Below the pieces are notes generated by a model. It worked only from the letters and a program-made list of their open reading frames with translations, was not told where the DNA came from and ran no database searches. Positions 47,501 through 57,929 of a stretch of DNA of 64,000 nucleotides are shown here, in pieces. Position 1 is the stretch's first letter, and each line of letters starts with the position of its first letter. This DNA is from Marsupella aquatica (taxonomy: Eukaryota; Marchantiophyta), in assembly GCA_973895155.1 (NCBI GenBank), contig OZ316894.1, forward strand, positions 18,042,001 through 18,106,000. Direction: 5' to 3'. Made by a program: the position numbers and the translations under genes.

Positions 47501-50500
47501 ATGGCTTGGTATTCAAGGAAAATTCAAAGAACCTCCGGCTCTTGAAACAGAATCAAGAAAAAAACTACTTTATTCCACACTCACCACTCCCTGGGACAGG
47601 GATGTTGCTGTATCACTCTTAACTGCTTGCCCCGGTACCGATTCTCCAGTGCCTCTGCACATGAGGCAATACGCTGGATTGTCAAAATGACTGTTCAAAA
47701 TTGCTTCAATATTACCCTAAAACGATGAAAGGGGAAGAGGTGATCAATACCCTTGAATTTCAAGTCCTCTTCCAACCGTTGCATCGTCTGTATTTGCGGA
47801 TAACTCCTGCAACACAGACTGGAGATTACAAACGGGATACAGAACTGACTGAGCCCAGTCATGAGCCCTTGCAATCCTCATGCAAACGCACGCGCCATGG
47901 CATTAGTTTTCGTAAACATGAGTACAGACGAGAAATCATAATCTCCTTATGTGCAGTCCAACTATTATAATACTGGTGTACGCACCATAACTGCATACGA
48001 ATGGAACGGAAGACTCCTTCTTAAAAGGTCCTCTACCAACTTCATAAGATTGCAAATCATTATTGATCAGATCCGTGTCTTGGGACATTTAATACTAGCC
48101 CCTGCATTTAAAAATATGTAGAAAGACCATATGCAGAAAACACTCGTGAACGTCTAATTTATAGAGTGAACAGCAATAAATACTTTCGTTTACTACAGTC
48201 ACAAAAAGTCAGCCATAACACATGCAAGTACAAGGTCCTGCACATGCACGTGGGCTGTGGGGTGAGTGCCCATCAGAATCACAAAATTTAAAGCCACAAT
48301 ACAATAAAAACACATACGCTTTGATACATATGTCAAGTCTACGAACTTGTTTAAGATGCTTGTATTTCAACACAATCGCAGTTCATAACCGGTAACTTGA
48401 CAAAAACTCAGGAGAAGCCCCAGGTTCCTACCCCATCGACATCGGGAAAAGCTGTCAAAATATTTGCCACGAACTCCTTACAACCATCATGCTCAATCCA
48501 AGAGCGGGACATGGTGGCATCCTCCAGGTACACCTATGCAGAGTAACGCAAAACATCTTTCAGGCTGACAACACCCCGTCCTGAAAAGTATGTGATAAGC
48601 AACGTAGAGAAATATGCTGAAAAGATACCTCGTGGCAAGATTGGGTGCCAAAATGAGTTTTAGTGTCAAAATCTCCCTGAAAATTTAAGACATGTGGGAA
48701 CTTCGACGTGCTTACAGTACCGTGCTCAGGGTTCCTTTAAAGGAATGACAACCACGTCTTGCCCCCTTCCCAGTTGAGAAATCGTACAATACCATGTAGA
48801 GAAATAATAGTTCAATTCTTACTTGAACAAGTTCCAAAGGCCAATCTGATTCATTGGCAAATGCTCGTAGTAGAAGCTTTGAGGACAGTATGGGAAGCAT
48901 CATCTGCCTCTTCCCAGTCAACTGGCCAGCTGCTGCATTTCGAAGAAATCCCACGAGAACCTGCTTCCACAAATATTCAAAACTTCTGAGCAAGACTGGG
49001 CAAGACTAAACCCGCTGCATGAGTCCTAGAGTTGAGTAAATTAGCTTCCCCATGAGATTCCATAAAGGTCTGTTTAAGCATAGCATCCAAAGAGAGGATG
49101 GTAAATCATAGGCAAAACGATCAGATAAAAAGAAAGCAATATCTCAGTCAGTGGACCAAATTTCACAAAACTGAAGGGAATGATATTGCAGAGTACAACC
49201 CTGGGCGAAATAAATGGATTACCTTAAATGTTTTGGGAAGCCCAAAAGTTTCCGGAATCTTTTTTGAGATATACAAGCAGCTCAAATAATGATATCGACT
49301 TGGATTGGATGGGCTTTTTGACAGCTCTTCACATGTTTCGGAGACGACGCTGTCTACAGTTTCTAGATCACTTTGCTGTTGTGCACTCCATACAGTCCTT
49401 ATGATATCCAAATCTGCCACACAATATCATGCATGGCGAAGTAGGTCACATTGAAAGAATCTACGGCATTAGACTTAAAAACTGATCCATGAAGGCAACT
49501 TCGAGAGGCTTTATCTATTTTTCGGTCGTACGAACTGTAATATTTGACCATTGGGAACTACACTGGTGGTGTGGTGGAAACCAGGATCCAAAGAATCACA
49601 TGTTGAATTTTAGAAATGCTAAACATGATTCTTTTCTAGTTGCAAACACAAAGTCGAAGAAGACACGCATAGTATCTACACAGATTTCTAGAAAATGTGA
49701 TTTGTTATATTACCATCATCAATGCCAAGGCTTGAAGGCTGTGTCCCTTTTTGGTCAAGGATAATTATCATAGTAAGCAAATCTCAAAGAGCAAGCAGAG
49801 TTGGCAGTCATGAAATCATACATCTCAGTTAATCTTTATGAAGATGATATAGTTATTACATTCAAAATGTTTCTCGCACAAGATCCTTCACAAACGACTC
49901 TTTTGTCTTGAATACATGCTTATGATTTAAACAAAATCGATAATGTTAGTGTTTGACACTATGTTCCAAAAGTACTGAACACACCATTTGCTTTTTTGTT
50001 TCCATTTTAAGTCACAAATGGTGCCTTTCTGAAAATACACAAAGACTTCAAAACATTAATTTCACATATATTTACTGAACCCTTCTCGTAACTACAATAA
50101 TTGTTTCGAAGATCGAATAAATTATTCAGAACATGATATTTATTTTCTGTAAATGTTAACTAGATCCAGGAGACCTACCGGGAACATCGCTTAATTTCAT
50201 GTTTATAACTAAACTGCTAGTGCTCTGATTTGAACAGATGATTGTGCGAATGGACTTTGATATTTTAACAGGGTTCGGGGTTTAACTCCAAACATCCGGA
50301 AAAGCTCGTGGCTCCAAAAAAATTGAAATGCAACTGAAATCCTGAGGTGACTAAATTGACTCGATTTGATTAGAGGACAGCATCATAATAAATTCTGTTC
50401 CATGTCTCTGGACAAATCGTGGACAGGCGAGTCCACTGATGGGCAGAGAGGAGGATACGGGCTCCAAGGTCCTTTGCACGATCGATGTGGCTAGAAGTGA

Positions 50501-51355
50501 AAGTTTCGGTGCAGACTCTGTTGCAGTCAGTAACTCTGGTTCATCACCGTCCTCCTTTTTGCCCCTCGAATCCTCGGTCTCTCCCTCTTGAAACTGGCCG
50601 ACCCTTTCCAATGGCACAGTTGAAGCCTCTGAGTCCTCAGATTTCGCAGCTCCAGCGTCAATTTCGACTTTTGTGGAAGCTTCGACCTGTGCAACTTCCT
50701 CAACCACCAAGCGTTGCGATTCTGTAGTGTCTCCCTTCCCCTCGAATTCATCTTGCGCAGGTAACCATCCACTCTGTCCATGAGAATTCTCCTCTTCAGC
50801 AACAGGAGCATTGAGATCAAATCCCCTAGGAGTTGTATTCAAGTCGAGAAACCCCCCCGGCTCTTCTTCCTCCTCCCTATTCCGAGAGTCCGAAATCCGT
50901 CGAGACTTGGATCTTGATTCGTCACTTTCTTCAGGCGTCAAATGCCTCTAGAAAACATCATGCACCGATTAAAGGGAAGAATATCACCATCATGCCAAAA
51001 TGTAACCTAAACTTCCACCAAATTGTCCTTCTTCGTGTGCTACCTTCCCCAGTAATTGAGCTTCTATGGTTTTCCAAAGTCCTGTCTCTTCTACCTCAAG
51101 CACACCAAAGAGACAATTTGTCCACGAAAATCTCAACGGGCAAGCTGCATTCCAATAGACAGGAATCCCTCGCAAACGACCTCAGCTGAATTCTCCAAAT
51201 TCAAACCTTTCACGCAAACCAGACACTCCAATGCGCTCTTAAAAACCGGTTCCCTCCCCATGGAGATCACCAATGGCCGGCACAGTGGAACGCAATCAAC
51301 ATGACCGTGGCAGCAGTGGTGGTGCAAGCAAGCATATATACATACATACCTTCAT
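32594..51355 (-). CDS. INTS1: Integrator complex subunit 1 (INTS1) homologue, ~18.8-kb gene, 25 or more exons
   Basis: INTS1 is the largest scaffold subunit of the nuclear Integrator complex, which cleaves and terminates snRNA and other RNA polymerase II transcripts. Segments follow human INTS1 order: CLYISKKIP (about 49250), FANESDWPLELVQ (48850) and VYLEDATMSRSWIEHDG (48530); GYEEVRVVASSMLEGYLNNP (46850), ALCHGLMQPWP (45060) and the AYNPGTIGWFVWENLPT signature (42360); RRPPKSA...LGHLLRKSRSPDFF (41760), FGLSSEGAAAL (38560), FFVGLGLLDALRPHVIL (34810). The C-terminus is SRMPAILTVF (33850), then exons 33239-33124 and 32706-32594, joined in frame to a TAA. The start is ATG at 51355, encoding MK, spliced to exon 2 at 50947. 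The first ~190 residues are acidic and disordered. Between the anchors the exon list is incomplete and length is only estimated (about 1900-2100 residues). Most of the protein should be alpha-helical repeats. Confidence 0.85.
49421..50344 (-). other. INTS1: Large AT-rich intron near the 5' end of INTS1
   Basis: About 0.9 kb of AT-rich sequence between the acidic N-terminal exon (ending between 50350 and 50430) and the exon starting at about 49412. No exon, repeat or RNA is recognised inside, though a small exon could be missed. Confidence 0.55.
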
Positions 51356-53339
51356 AGGTGGATGAAGAGACTTCGAATAGCGGAAGAGCGGGCGAGCTTG
51401 CAGACGCTGTCTCTGCTCGATGGCCGCACGCAGAAGAAGAAGGAAAACAATTAAGACAAGGAAAAGAAGAAGCGAAGCGCGAGAGAGGCAGGCAGAAGTG
51501 TTTAGATTGCTCTCATGGAGAATTTACTAGAGCTCCGAAATCATGAAGCTCCCTCTTCTCGTGCCAAATCTCTCTCTTTCTCTCTCCGTGGGTCAGCAGC
51601 TTCACACCATCGGCATTTCTGTTCTGGGTCCGAGTACGCTACCCCGCTCCTCAACAATGTACAGAACTGGACTGGACTGGACTGGACTGGACTGGACTGT
51701 GGACTGTGGTTCGGTGACTGGTATGCACGAGAACGGAGTACCCGGTACAAAAGATGTGATATACCGGTACTACTGTACTGTGGTGGACCGTGCAGTGAGT
51801 TCGGTGCAACGTGTCCGGTGTTTGCGTTTCGCCCCGCCCCCAAACCCCTCGTGTTCGGATTCTTCATGGAAACTCGACGTAGCTCATGAGGGTCACTTTG
51901 ACCCTTGGGAGGTTTTATGTTCATACCAGCCCTATGCCTGTGCGTTGCACGGCGCAATGAGGGCCGGCCCATAGGGAGTCGGGCTGGGGGTTGAGAGGCA
52001 GGGTGTCAAGGAGAGGGCGTCAGGGTAAGGCATCGTGAGGGCCGGCAAGGCATTGTGAGCATTGATGTCCGTATACATATTGCGCGGAGGGTCCACAATG
52101 AAGGCACGGGCATGGGAAGCCTCGCCAGAGAGGGCAAGTGCTAATCAAATGGATACGAAAATCCTCTAAAATATCTAACAACCAGTTTCGATTCTGGCCG
52201 ATTCTGGATTTCATAACGACGACAAAGGACAAAAAAAGGCGGGATCACTTATTATAGTTGTAGATCTTCTATATGTATAGGGTAGTGAAGGTTTGGTCTG
52301 GGGTTACTAGTCCATAACCCTATGACCAGAAACTGAGGAAATGCTGACGGACAATAGGTCGATAATTTTTTCTGAGCTTTGTGGGAATAGTTTCAACTAG
52401 AACCCCAACCCAAACAGTCATAATCATATGTAATACCTGCTCGAAAAAAATTATCGGGTAAGACTTTTCGGGCACAGGGTTATGGAAATGGTAGCACCTA
52501 GTAGAAAAGGTTACACACCGGATAACCTAAAATTACGTTTAAAATAATCAAAGCAATAGTCTCATTGACTCTGTTTTGAGCCTACAAAGATGAAGTACAT
52601 TCAAACACCGTGTCTCATTCAATGGGTCTGTCTGCCATTTTTGGAGATTCGCCCTAAACCCAATCCCCATTTTTGACATGTACCCCAACTTGAATTTCTC
52701 TTCACAGTCTAGTGACTTCAGTCCAGAGAGTGTGCTCTCAACAATAGGTTCATATTGTGATTATAAAATTGGATGTGTTGGTAAGCATTTCACACAGGTA
52801 TGCATTATATGAAACTTCACGTAAATCCTGGGTAAAGTAAGAAGTGAAATTCTCAATTTCATGGGCAAAATCAATGAAGTTTAAATAACTTTTTTAAATT
52901 CTCCTCTATGGTTCTAGTTGGTTAACACCATCTTACTAGGTGATATCCTAGTCAACATGGGAAAAGGGCACTATTCCATAGTCCCAAAGGAGTAGAGGGC
53001 ATGAAAAGCAGTTGGAAAGCTTGGCTACCACTCCACTCACTCTTAGGAACGTAAGGGTTTCCTGACTTAACATACTGCTCAGATCTTGGCCATGATTCTT
53101 GGAGATTAAAGGGCTAACCTGGTCAAGGGCTGGAACACTGCCCAATATCCTTTGTTTAGGGGTTTGACTAGTTTCCAAGTCTAGCAGTAGGTTTGGTGTT
53201 CATGGAATTTTGACTTCAACAAATTTGTAGGCCTCCAGCAAGCCCTCTCTCCTTGGGCACCATATAGAGGGTTGGGTGGTGCAAAGTTTAGGAGTTTTGG
53301 GTGTACATAGAATCCCTCTAAACCACAATGTTGAATGAA
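51356..53339. other. INTS1 5' flank and intergenic sequence
   Basis: The first few hundred bases must hold the INTS1 promoter and 5' UTR. No other gene is supported. A pair of 143-codon frames at 51541-51974 lies antisense to each other across the ACTGG repeat and shows no domain. From about 52250 the sequence is AT-rich. Confidence 0.5.
51666..51708 (+). repeat. ACTGG pentanucleotide repeat upstream of INTS1
   Basis: Six perfect ACTGG units followed by 'actgtggactgtgg'. Located about 310 bases upstream of the INTS1 start codon. Confidence 0.9.
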
Positions 53340-53730
53340 TGCAGTAAAGTATTGTTTAGAGGCCATTGTGGGATATAATGCCCCCAAAAGAGAGATATTT
53401 GTTTTTTCTAAGAAGTAGTGGAGAATCTTACTAAAGAGGTGATACAAATCCTGACCAGGGCATTATGCTCCCAGAATGCCCTGAAAAACACAAAGGAAAA
53501 AATCATGAAGAGCTTTAAGTGCATTATTCTCAGGGCATCCCAGACCATAATGCCCCTGTCAAGATCTGGATGATCTCTTAAGAAGATTCTCCACTTGAAA
53601 AGTTTGAAAACTAATAAATCTCTCGGACCTTCAAGTGTGCTAACATCCTGTTTTGGAGCATTATTTGGAGCCCCTCAAATTGGGCTACCTCTCTTACCTT
53701 TGGAGCATTATATCCCATAATGCCCTGTGA
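53340..53730 (+). repeat. Cluster of GGGCATTAT / ATAATGCCC palindromic motifs
   Basis: At least six copies of (g)ggcattat or its reverse complement: near 53385 (ataatgcccc), 53457 (gggcattatg), 53474 (agaatgccctgaaaaac), 53520 (gtgcattattctcagggc), 53549 (ataatgcccc) and 53704 (gcattatatcccataatgccc). 'aatgccctgaaaaac' is shared with 11238-11253 in the duplicated repeat near the copia element. This is a dispersed family with strong secondary-structure potential and no coding frame. Confidence 0.75.
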
Positions 53731-54228
53731 ACAGGACCCTCTGAGCAGGACTGTACTGTCTACCAGACACACTTCTATTGTGATTAGAAAAATCAAACAG
53801 TATGTTGGATTGTGTCCTATCCATTTCATTGTCCTATCTGTTCCATTCAGGCTGTCTCTTACATATAGGGATCAATCCGAGCGGCCAGAGTCTTACTTAC
53901 AATGCGCAAATAGAAGCTAGAGTTGGGTCTAGACTTCTAGGGTGAAACCTCTAGACCTTAACTCTAGATGAATACAAAATCAAGAAGTACAAAATTGAAA
54001 GTGAAGTGCATGACAAAAACACTTTTGGGGCAAAAATGAAAGGAAAACACCATAGATCCTTTTGCAGCAAGACTTCTTTTTTTGTCATATCTTTATTAAT
54101 ATTCAAAGAATGATGTTGCTTTAAGCTGTTCCCTTAGGGACCCTCCTATGTGGTTTACTCCAGAGATATACCAGGTATTTCAGATTGCCATGCAGCAGGG
54201 TGTTTGTTTTTTAGGCTCTCTTGTGCTA

Positions 54229-54723
54229 GCGTCAGTTGATTCTTTTGTTTTTTGTTCCTTGGTTATTGTGGGGGACATTTTGGCCTGTTTGTCCCCTTTG
54301 GTTTTCTTTGGGACCATTTTCCCTACCCTTTATTGGGTTGCTTTGCCATTGGGACCATGTCCGGTGTCTCTCCTTTATGGCGCTTTGATATATAAGTGCC
54401 CTGATTCTTTCATTTTTTGTTCCTTGGTTGTTGTGCGGGGACATTTTGGCCTGTTTGTCTCCTTTGGTCTCCTGTGCTGCCTTTTTCCCTTCCCTTCCCT
54501 TCCCTTCCCTTCATTGGGTTTGCTTTGGACCATGTCTGGTGTCTCTGTTTAATGGCGCTTTGATATACAAGTGCCCTGATTCTTTCACTTCTTGTTTCTT
54601 GGTTGTTGTTGGGCGACATTTTGCCTGTTTGTCCCCTTTGGTCTTCTTTGCTGCCTTTTTCCCTTCCCTTTATTATTGGGTTCATTGGGACCACGTCTGG
54701 CGTCTCTGTTTTATGGAACCTTA
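54229..54723 (+). repeat. Three ~170-bp tandem repeat units
   Basis: Units start at about 54229, 54388 and 54562. Each contains 'ttgttccttggttgttgt', 'gacattttggcctgtttgtc', 'cctttggt(t/c)ttcttt', 'ccattgggaccatgtc' and 'tggtgtctct'. The second has an internal CCCTT run (54482-54513). Frames on both strands stay open across the array because the period is near a multiple of three, but the composition is repetitive and no protein is suggested. Confidence 0.88.
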
Positions 54724-55452
54724 AGCCCCTGGTTTGCTCAGAAATCTTAGCTTAGTATTCTCTCTCTCTCGCTCTCATTCAGAATTCCCATCTTTGCCTC
54801 TTTTTCTCGATCGATGTACAGCACCTCGAAGAAGCAGGACGGACTACACTCTCGGCAGGAACGCTGCCATCGATTCCACATCTCTGGATCCATCCAGGTT
54901 TCTGTCCTTCAATCTTTCACTACAATGGGGAGTCCTGCTTCATGGCCAGGGTGGATTCCAGGTTGCCAGGGAAGATTCAATGCTTGAAGGGTTTACAGGG
55001 ATTTTAGGTTTCTGTCAATTCTCATTCTCAAGAGCTTCACAGCGAACTACTCTCATGGTGGCGGAGACGCCGTTTCTAGACTTGTAGTGTTTTTCCCTTT
55101 CAACTACGGCCTTCGCTCTCTGTGTTCTTGGAGAGCCATCCGTGGACTGCGAGTTCCAAAATTTCAAAACTCTTCTCCCCAGTGAAGCCAAGGTTTTTTA
55201 AAATCGGAAAGGTTCGTCTCCTGTTCTACAATTCCTTGTACTGTCCATGTTGCGTAGGATATCCTGCCTGTTCCTGACTGCTCTCACGTCTCAGCCATCC
55301 GTGCCGTTTTATGAGGCTCGTAACGTGGTCAATCTTCGAGATTGAAGTCGAGATACTCGCTCCCGTTTCCAAAAGGAACCGGACCAAGAAGGGTTTTAGC
55401 TCAATCAGGGTGCGAAACTGGGACAGACGCAGACGACGGTCTGATTTTGGTG
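54724..55452. other. 5' flank of the SICKLE-like gene
   Basis: Contains a (TC)n run at 54760-54775, probably within the promoter or 5' UTR. 'cttgtag|tgtttttcccttt' and other pyrimidine tracts near 55090-55200 could bound a 5' UTR intron, but this is not provable here. Confidence 0.4.
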
Positions 55453-56301
55453 ATGGAAGACGTCGAGGAGCGACGGAGGCGGTTGGCAGCAATGCGCGAG
55501 CAGGCTGATGCGCAAACCACAGACGATGATGGTACTGTCAGCTCCATTCCGTCCCTCAGTGCTCCTCTTCTGTCCAATCCATTGGAGGATTCTTCTGCCG
55601 ACACTGCTGCTGAGCAAGAGGTGGCGAAGAACTCCAATTTTGATTTCTACACGGATCCTCTGGCGGGCTATTCAGGTTCCAAGCGGAGGAGGCCGGGCGT
55701 GGGGGTTCTGCCCACGCCCAGCCAAGCTCCGCTCTCAACCAATGCATCTCGCCACGGCAGTGCCGGTATTTTACCACCTCCGTCTCATATGCAGGCTGTC
55801 GGTGTGTACGGTCCTCCGGGTTCTCGTAGTTGGCAACCTATTGTGTACCATCCTCCCTATTCAAACCCTGGGATTCCCCATCCGCAGAGTCTTTCAGGTT
55901 GGCAGCATGTTGGCTACCAGACCACTTCTGCAAACCCAGGGTTGGCATATCCGCAGCCTCCTATGCAATTTCAGCCACAATTCCCTCCTCATCAGACGAA
56001 TCAGGGGTCGAATCAAACATCGGGTCGAGGACGGGGACGAGCAGGACCAGATAGGGGATTTGGTGGTAGATATAATGGCAGGCAGTCTCCCAACAGTCCT
56101 GCTGGCGACTCATGGAGGGATGGCAGGACAAGCGTAGGAAGGGGAGCACATGGGAGGGGGCAAGGAGGGGGTAGAGTTGTGTCTGCCAAGGAACAACCGG
56201 AAGTGTTTGTGACCAAGAAGATGTTAGAGACAATGTTAGAGGATCCATGGCAGGCTCTAGAGGCTCACAGAATGGAAGAAACTGGGAGTGATAGATGGTG
56301 A
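55453..56301 (+). CDS. SICKLE-like proline/glycine-rich nuclear protein
   Basis: Intronless frame of 282 residues. The start is the ATG at 55453 (MEDVEERRRRLAAMREQA); the frame is open 111 bases further upstream without a better start. An N-terminal acidic/basic helix is followed by SNFDFYTDPLAGYSGSKRRR, a long Pro/Gln/Ser/Tyr-rich middle, an Arg-Gly-rich box (SGRGRGRAG, GRGAHGRGQGGG) and a C-terminal MLEDPWQALE motif. From memory, the start, the FDFYTDP word and the terminal EDPW motif are features of plant SICKLE, a hydroxyproline-rich protein linked to miRNA processing and intron lariat/splicing in Arabidopsis. Function by analogy only. Sequence composition also fits other small RNA-associated RGG proteins. 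It is convergent with the Nudix gene. Confidence 0.6.
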   Translation: MEDVEERRRRLAAMREQADAQTTDDDGTVSSIPSLSAPLLSNPLEDSSADTAAEQEVAKNSNFDFYTDPLAGYSGSKRRRPGVGVLPTPSQAPLSTNASRHGSAGILPPPSHMQAVGVYGPPGSRSWQPIVYHPPYSNPGIPHPQSLSGWQHVGYQTTSANPGLAYPQPPMQFQPQFPPHQTNQGSNQTSGRGRGRAGPDRGFGGRYNGRQSPNSPAGDSWRDGRTSVGRGAHGRGQGGGRVVSAKEQPEVFVTKKMLETMLEDPWQALEAHRMEETGSDRW

Positions 56302-57929
56302 ATATGAAAACGCTTCTACTGTGCCTTCGTCCACCGAGCAGCGTAGTTTTGCTCAGTTGCCAGCCTCTACCTGATTTAGTGAGTATTTTGACAAATTATT
56401 GCAAAGCTTGTTACACTGTGCTTGAGTTTCCATTTTATTCGTGGTTGTAGCATTATGCAATGTTACCTGCTTATGGACAGTGGGTGCTTTGTGGCCATTT
56501 GCTGGGAGCAGAGTGAGTGTGAAGAAACGAAGGAAGTAAATCTGGTGCACAAATTTCCGTCCACAGATTGAGAATGTCCGCCGTAACTGGCCGCAAGCTT
56601 CACCAACAGTTACCTCGTAGTGCCTTTGTACTCAGGAGAAGACTGATATGATGGGAGACGGGGGATTGAGGGCGGAGGCTCTCTGAACGTATAGTGCACA
56701 ATATGTAAGGAGAGGCTGTTCTCTTAGGGCATGTTCGTGCAATTCCGGTTCAAAGTTTCTGTGGAACAAACACAATTTCAAAGCCTCTATGGAACAAACA
56801 CAATTGCTGGCACATACTCATTTATTTGGAACTTGTTAGTGCCTACCTTGTTGCCTCGAGTGATAGTAATTTCTTGAAAGTCTACATATCACTCGACTGA
56901 GGCATGATGAACCGAGGGGAAGCACAGCTGGAAAGCAATGTAGGCGAATTCATTTTCGGGCCTGACATGTGAAATGGTTTTTGAGCACATTGAGAAGCAA
57001 TGACGGACCCAGTTATGCGTCGATTTTTCTTTGCTTTAGATGTAAGGGACGATCCTTGCCACACTACACATGCATGATTACCACCATGAAATATGATCTA
57101 AGGATGCCTATCGAACTCATTTAGGACCCCAAGCTAGAGTTGGGGAAGTCTCTAAACCTTAGCTATATGGCAGGCTAATATCAAATGATGATCAGGCATA
57201 CATTTTTGTGATGTGTCTATTTGCATACAAAGAATGGGCATTCTAGCTCGTATTTGACTCACGCATTTTTGTCATGGTTTCTATTTATAATGGGCACTCA
57301 AGCTCGTATTTGACCGAAATGTGTGATGCCTTTAGTGTTTGATGCCTTTAGTGTTTGATGCCATCCATTTGTTAGGCATTTTACTCAAAGTCAATCATCT
57401 AAGTCAACCGTGTTTCTGGAAATTAGAAACTTGCCCTAAGTATGCTCTCCCAGAAACCTCGGTTTGTGGTGGATCTGTAAGATCTCAGATTCCTTCGGAT
57501 TAGGGTGAAGATTTCAACAGGATCGACTATATATCTCGGTGCTATATTTTTAGCCTACCAATGACTTGCCAAGTCTTCCTCCATCATAATTTTTCTTCAC
57601 TTTCCAGACTGGCCCACAACTGCGTCTTGTAACTTGCTTCAACAAAAATTATTTGGGAAACCCTTTGGATCATTGACCGAATTGGGCTTCATTTTAGTGA
57701 CTGAATTGGGATTCATTTTAATGCTTGTTTCAAAACTGAGTTTCTCCCTCTACACACTTGATATTCAGACTGGGCATATACTGTGTTCAGTATATTTCAT
57801 TCATTCCCACATAAATCTACAACTCTCCAATCCGTAGACTTTGGAGCAAAGATAAGTACCCTTTCTGCTCTGGTGTAATGTACCTGAACAAGATTCAATA
57901 AGATGTAATCAGAGGAAATACAATTCGCT
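56302..57929. other. Intergenic region between convergent SICKLE-like and Nudix genes
   Basis: Contains both 3' UTRs. Short direct repeats include 'gatgcctttagtgttt' (three partial copies around 57327-57362) and 'actcaagctcgtatttgac' (57240 and 57295). No gene is recognised. Confidence 0.5.

Noticed and set aside
32594-51355. Initial thought that the large minus-strand gene is RST1/focadhesin or another ARM-repeat protein
   Set aside because: The ordered blocks around YLNNPVHLRAAKALL, AYNPGTIGWFVWENLPT, LGHLLRKSRSPDFF and LLDALRPHV match INTS1 in the correct order.
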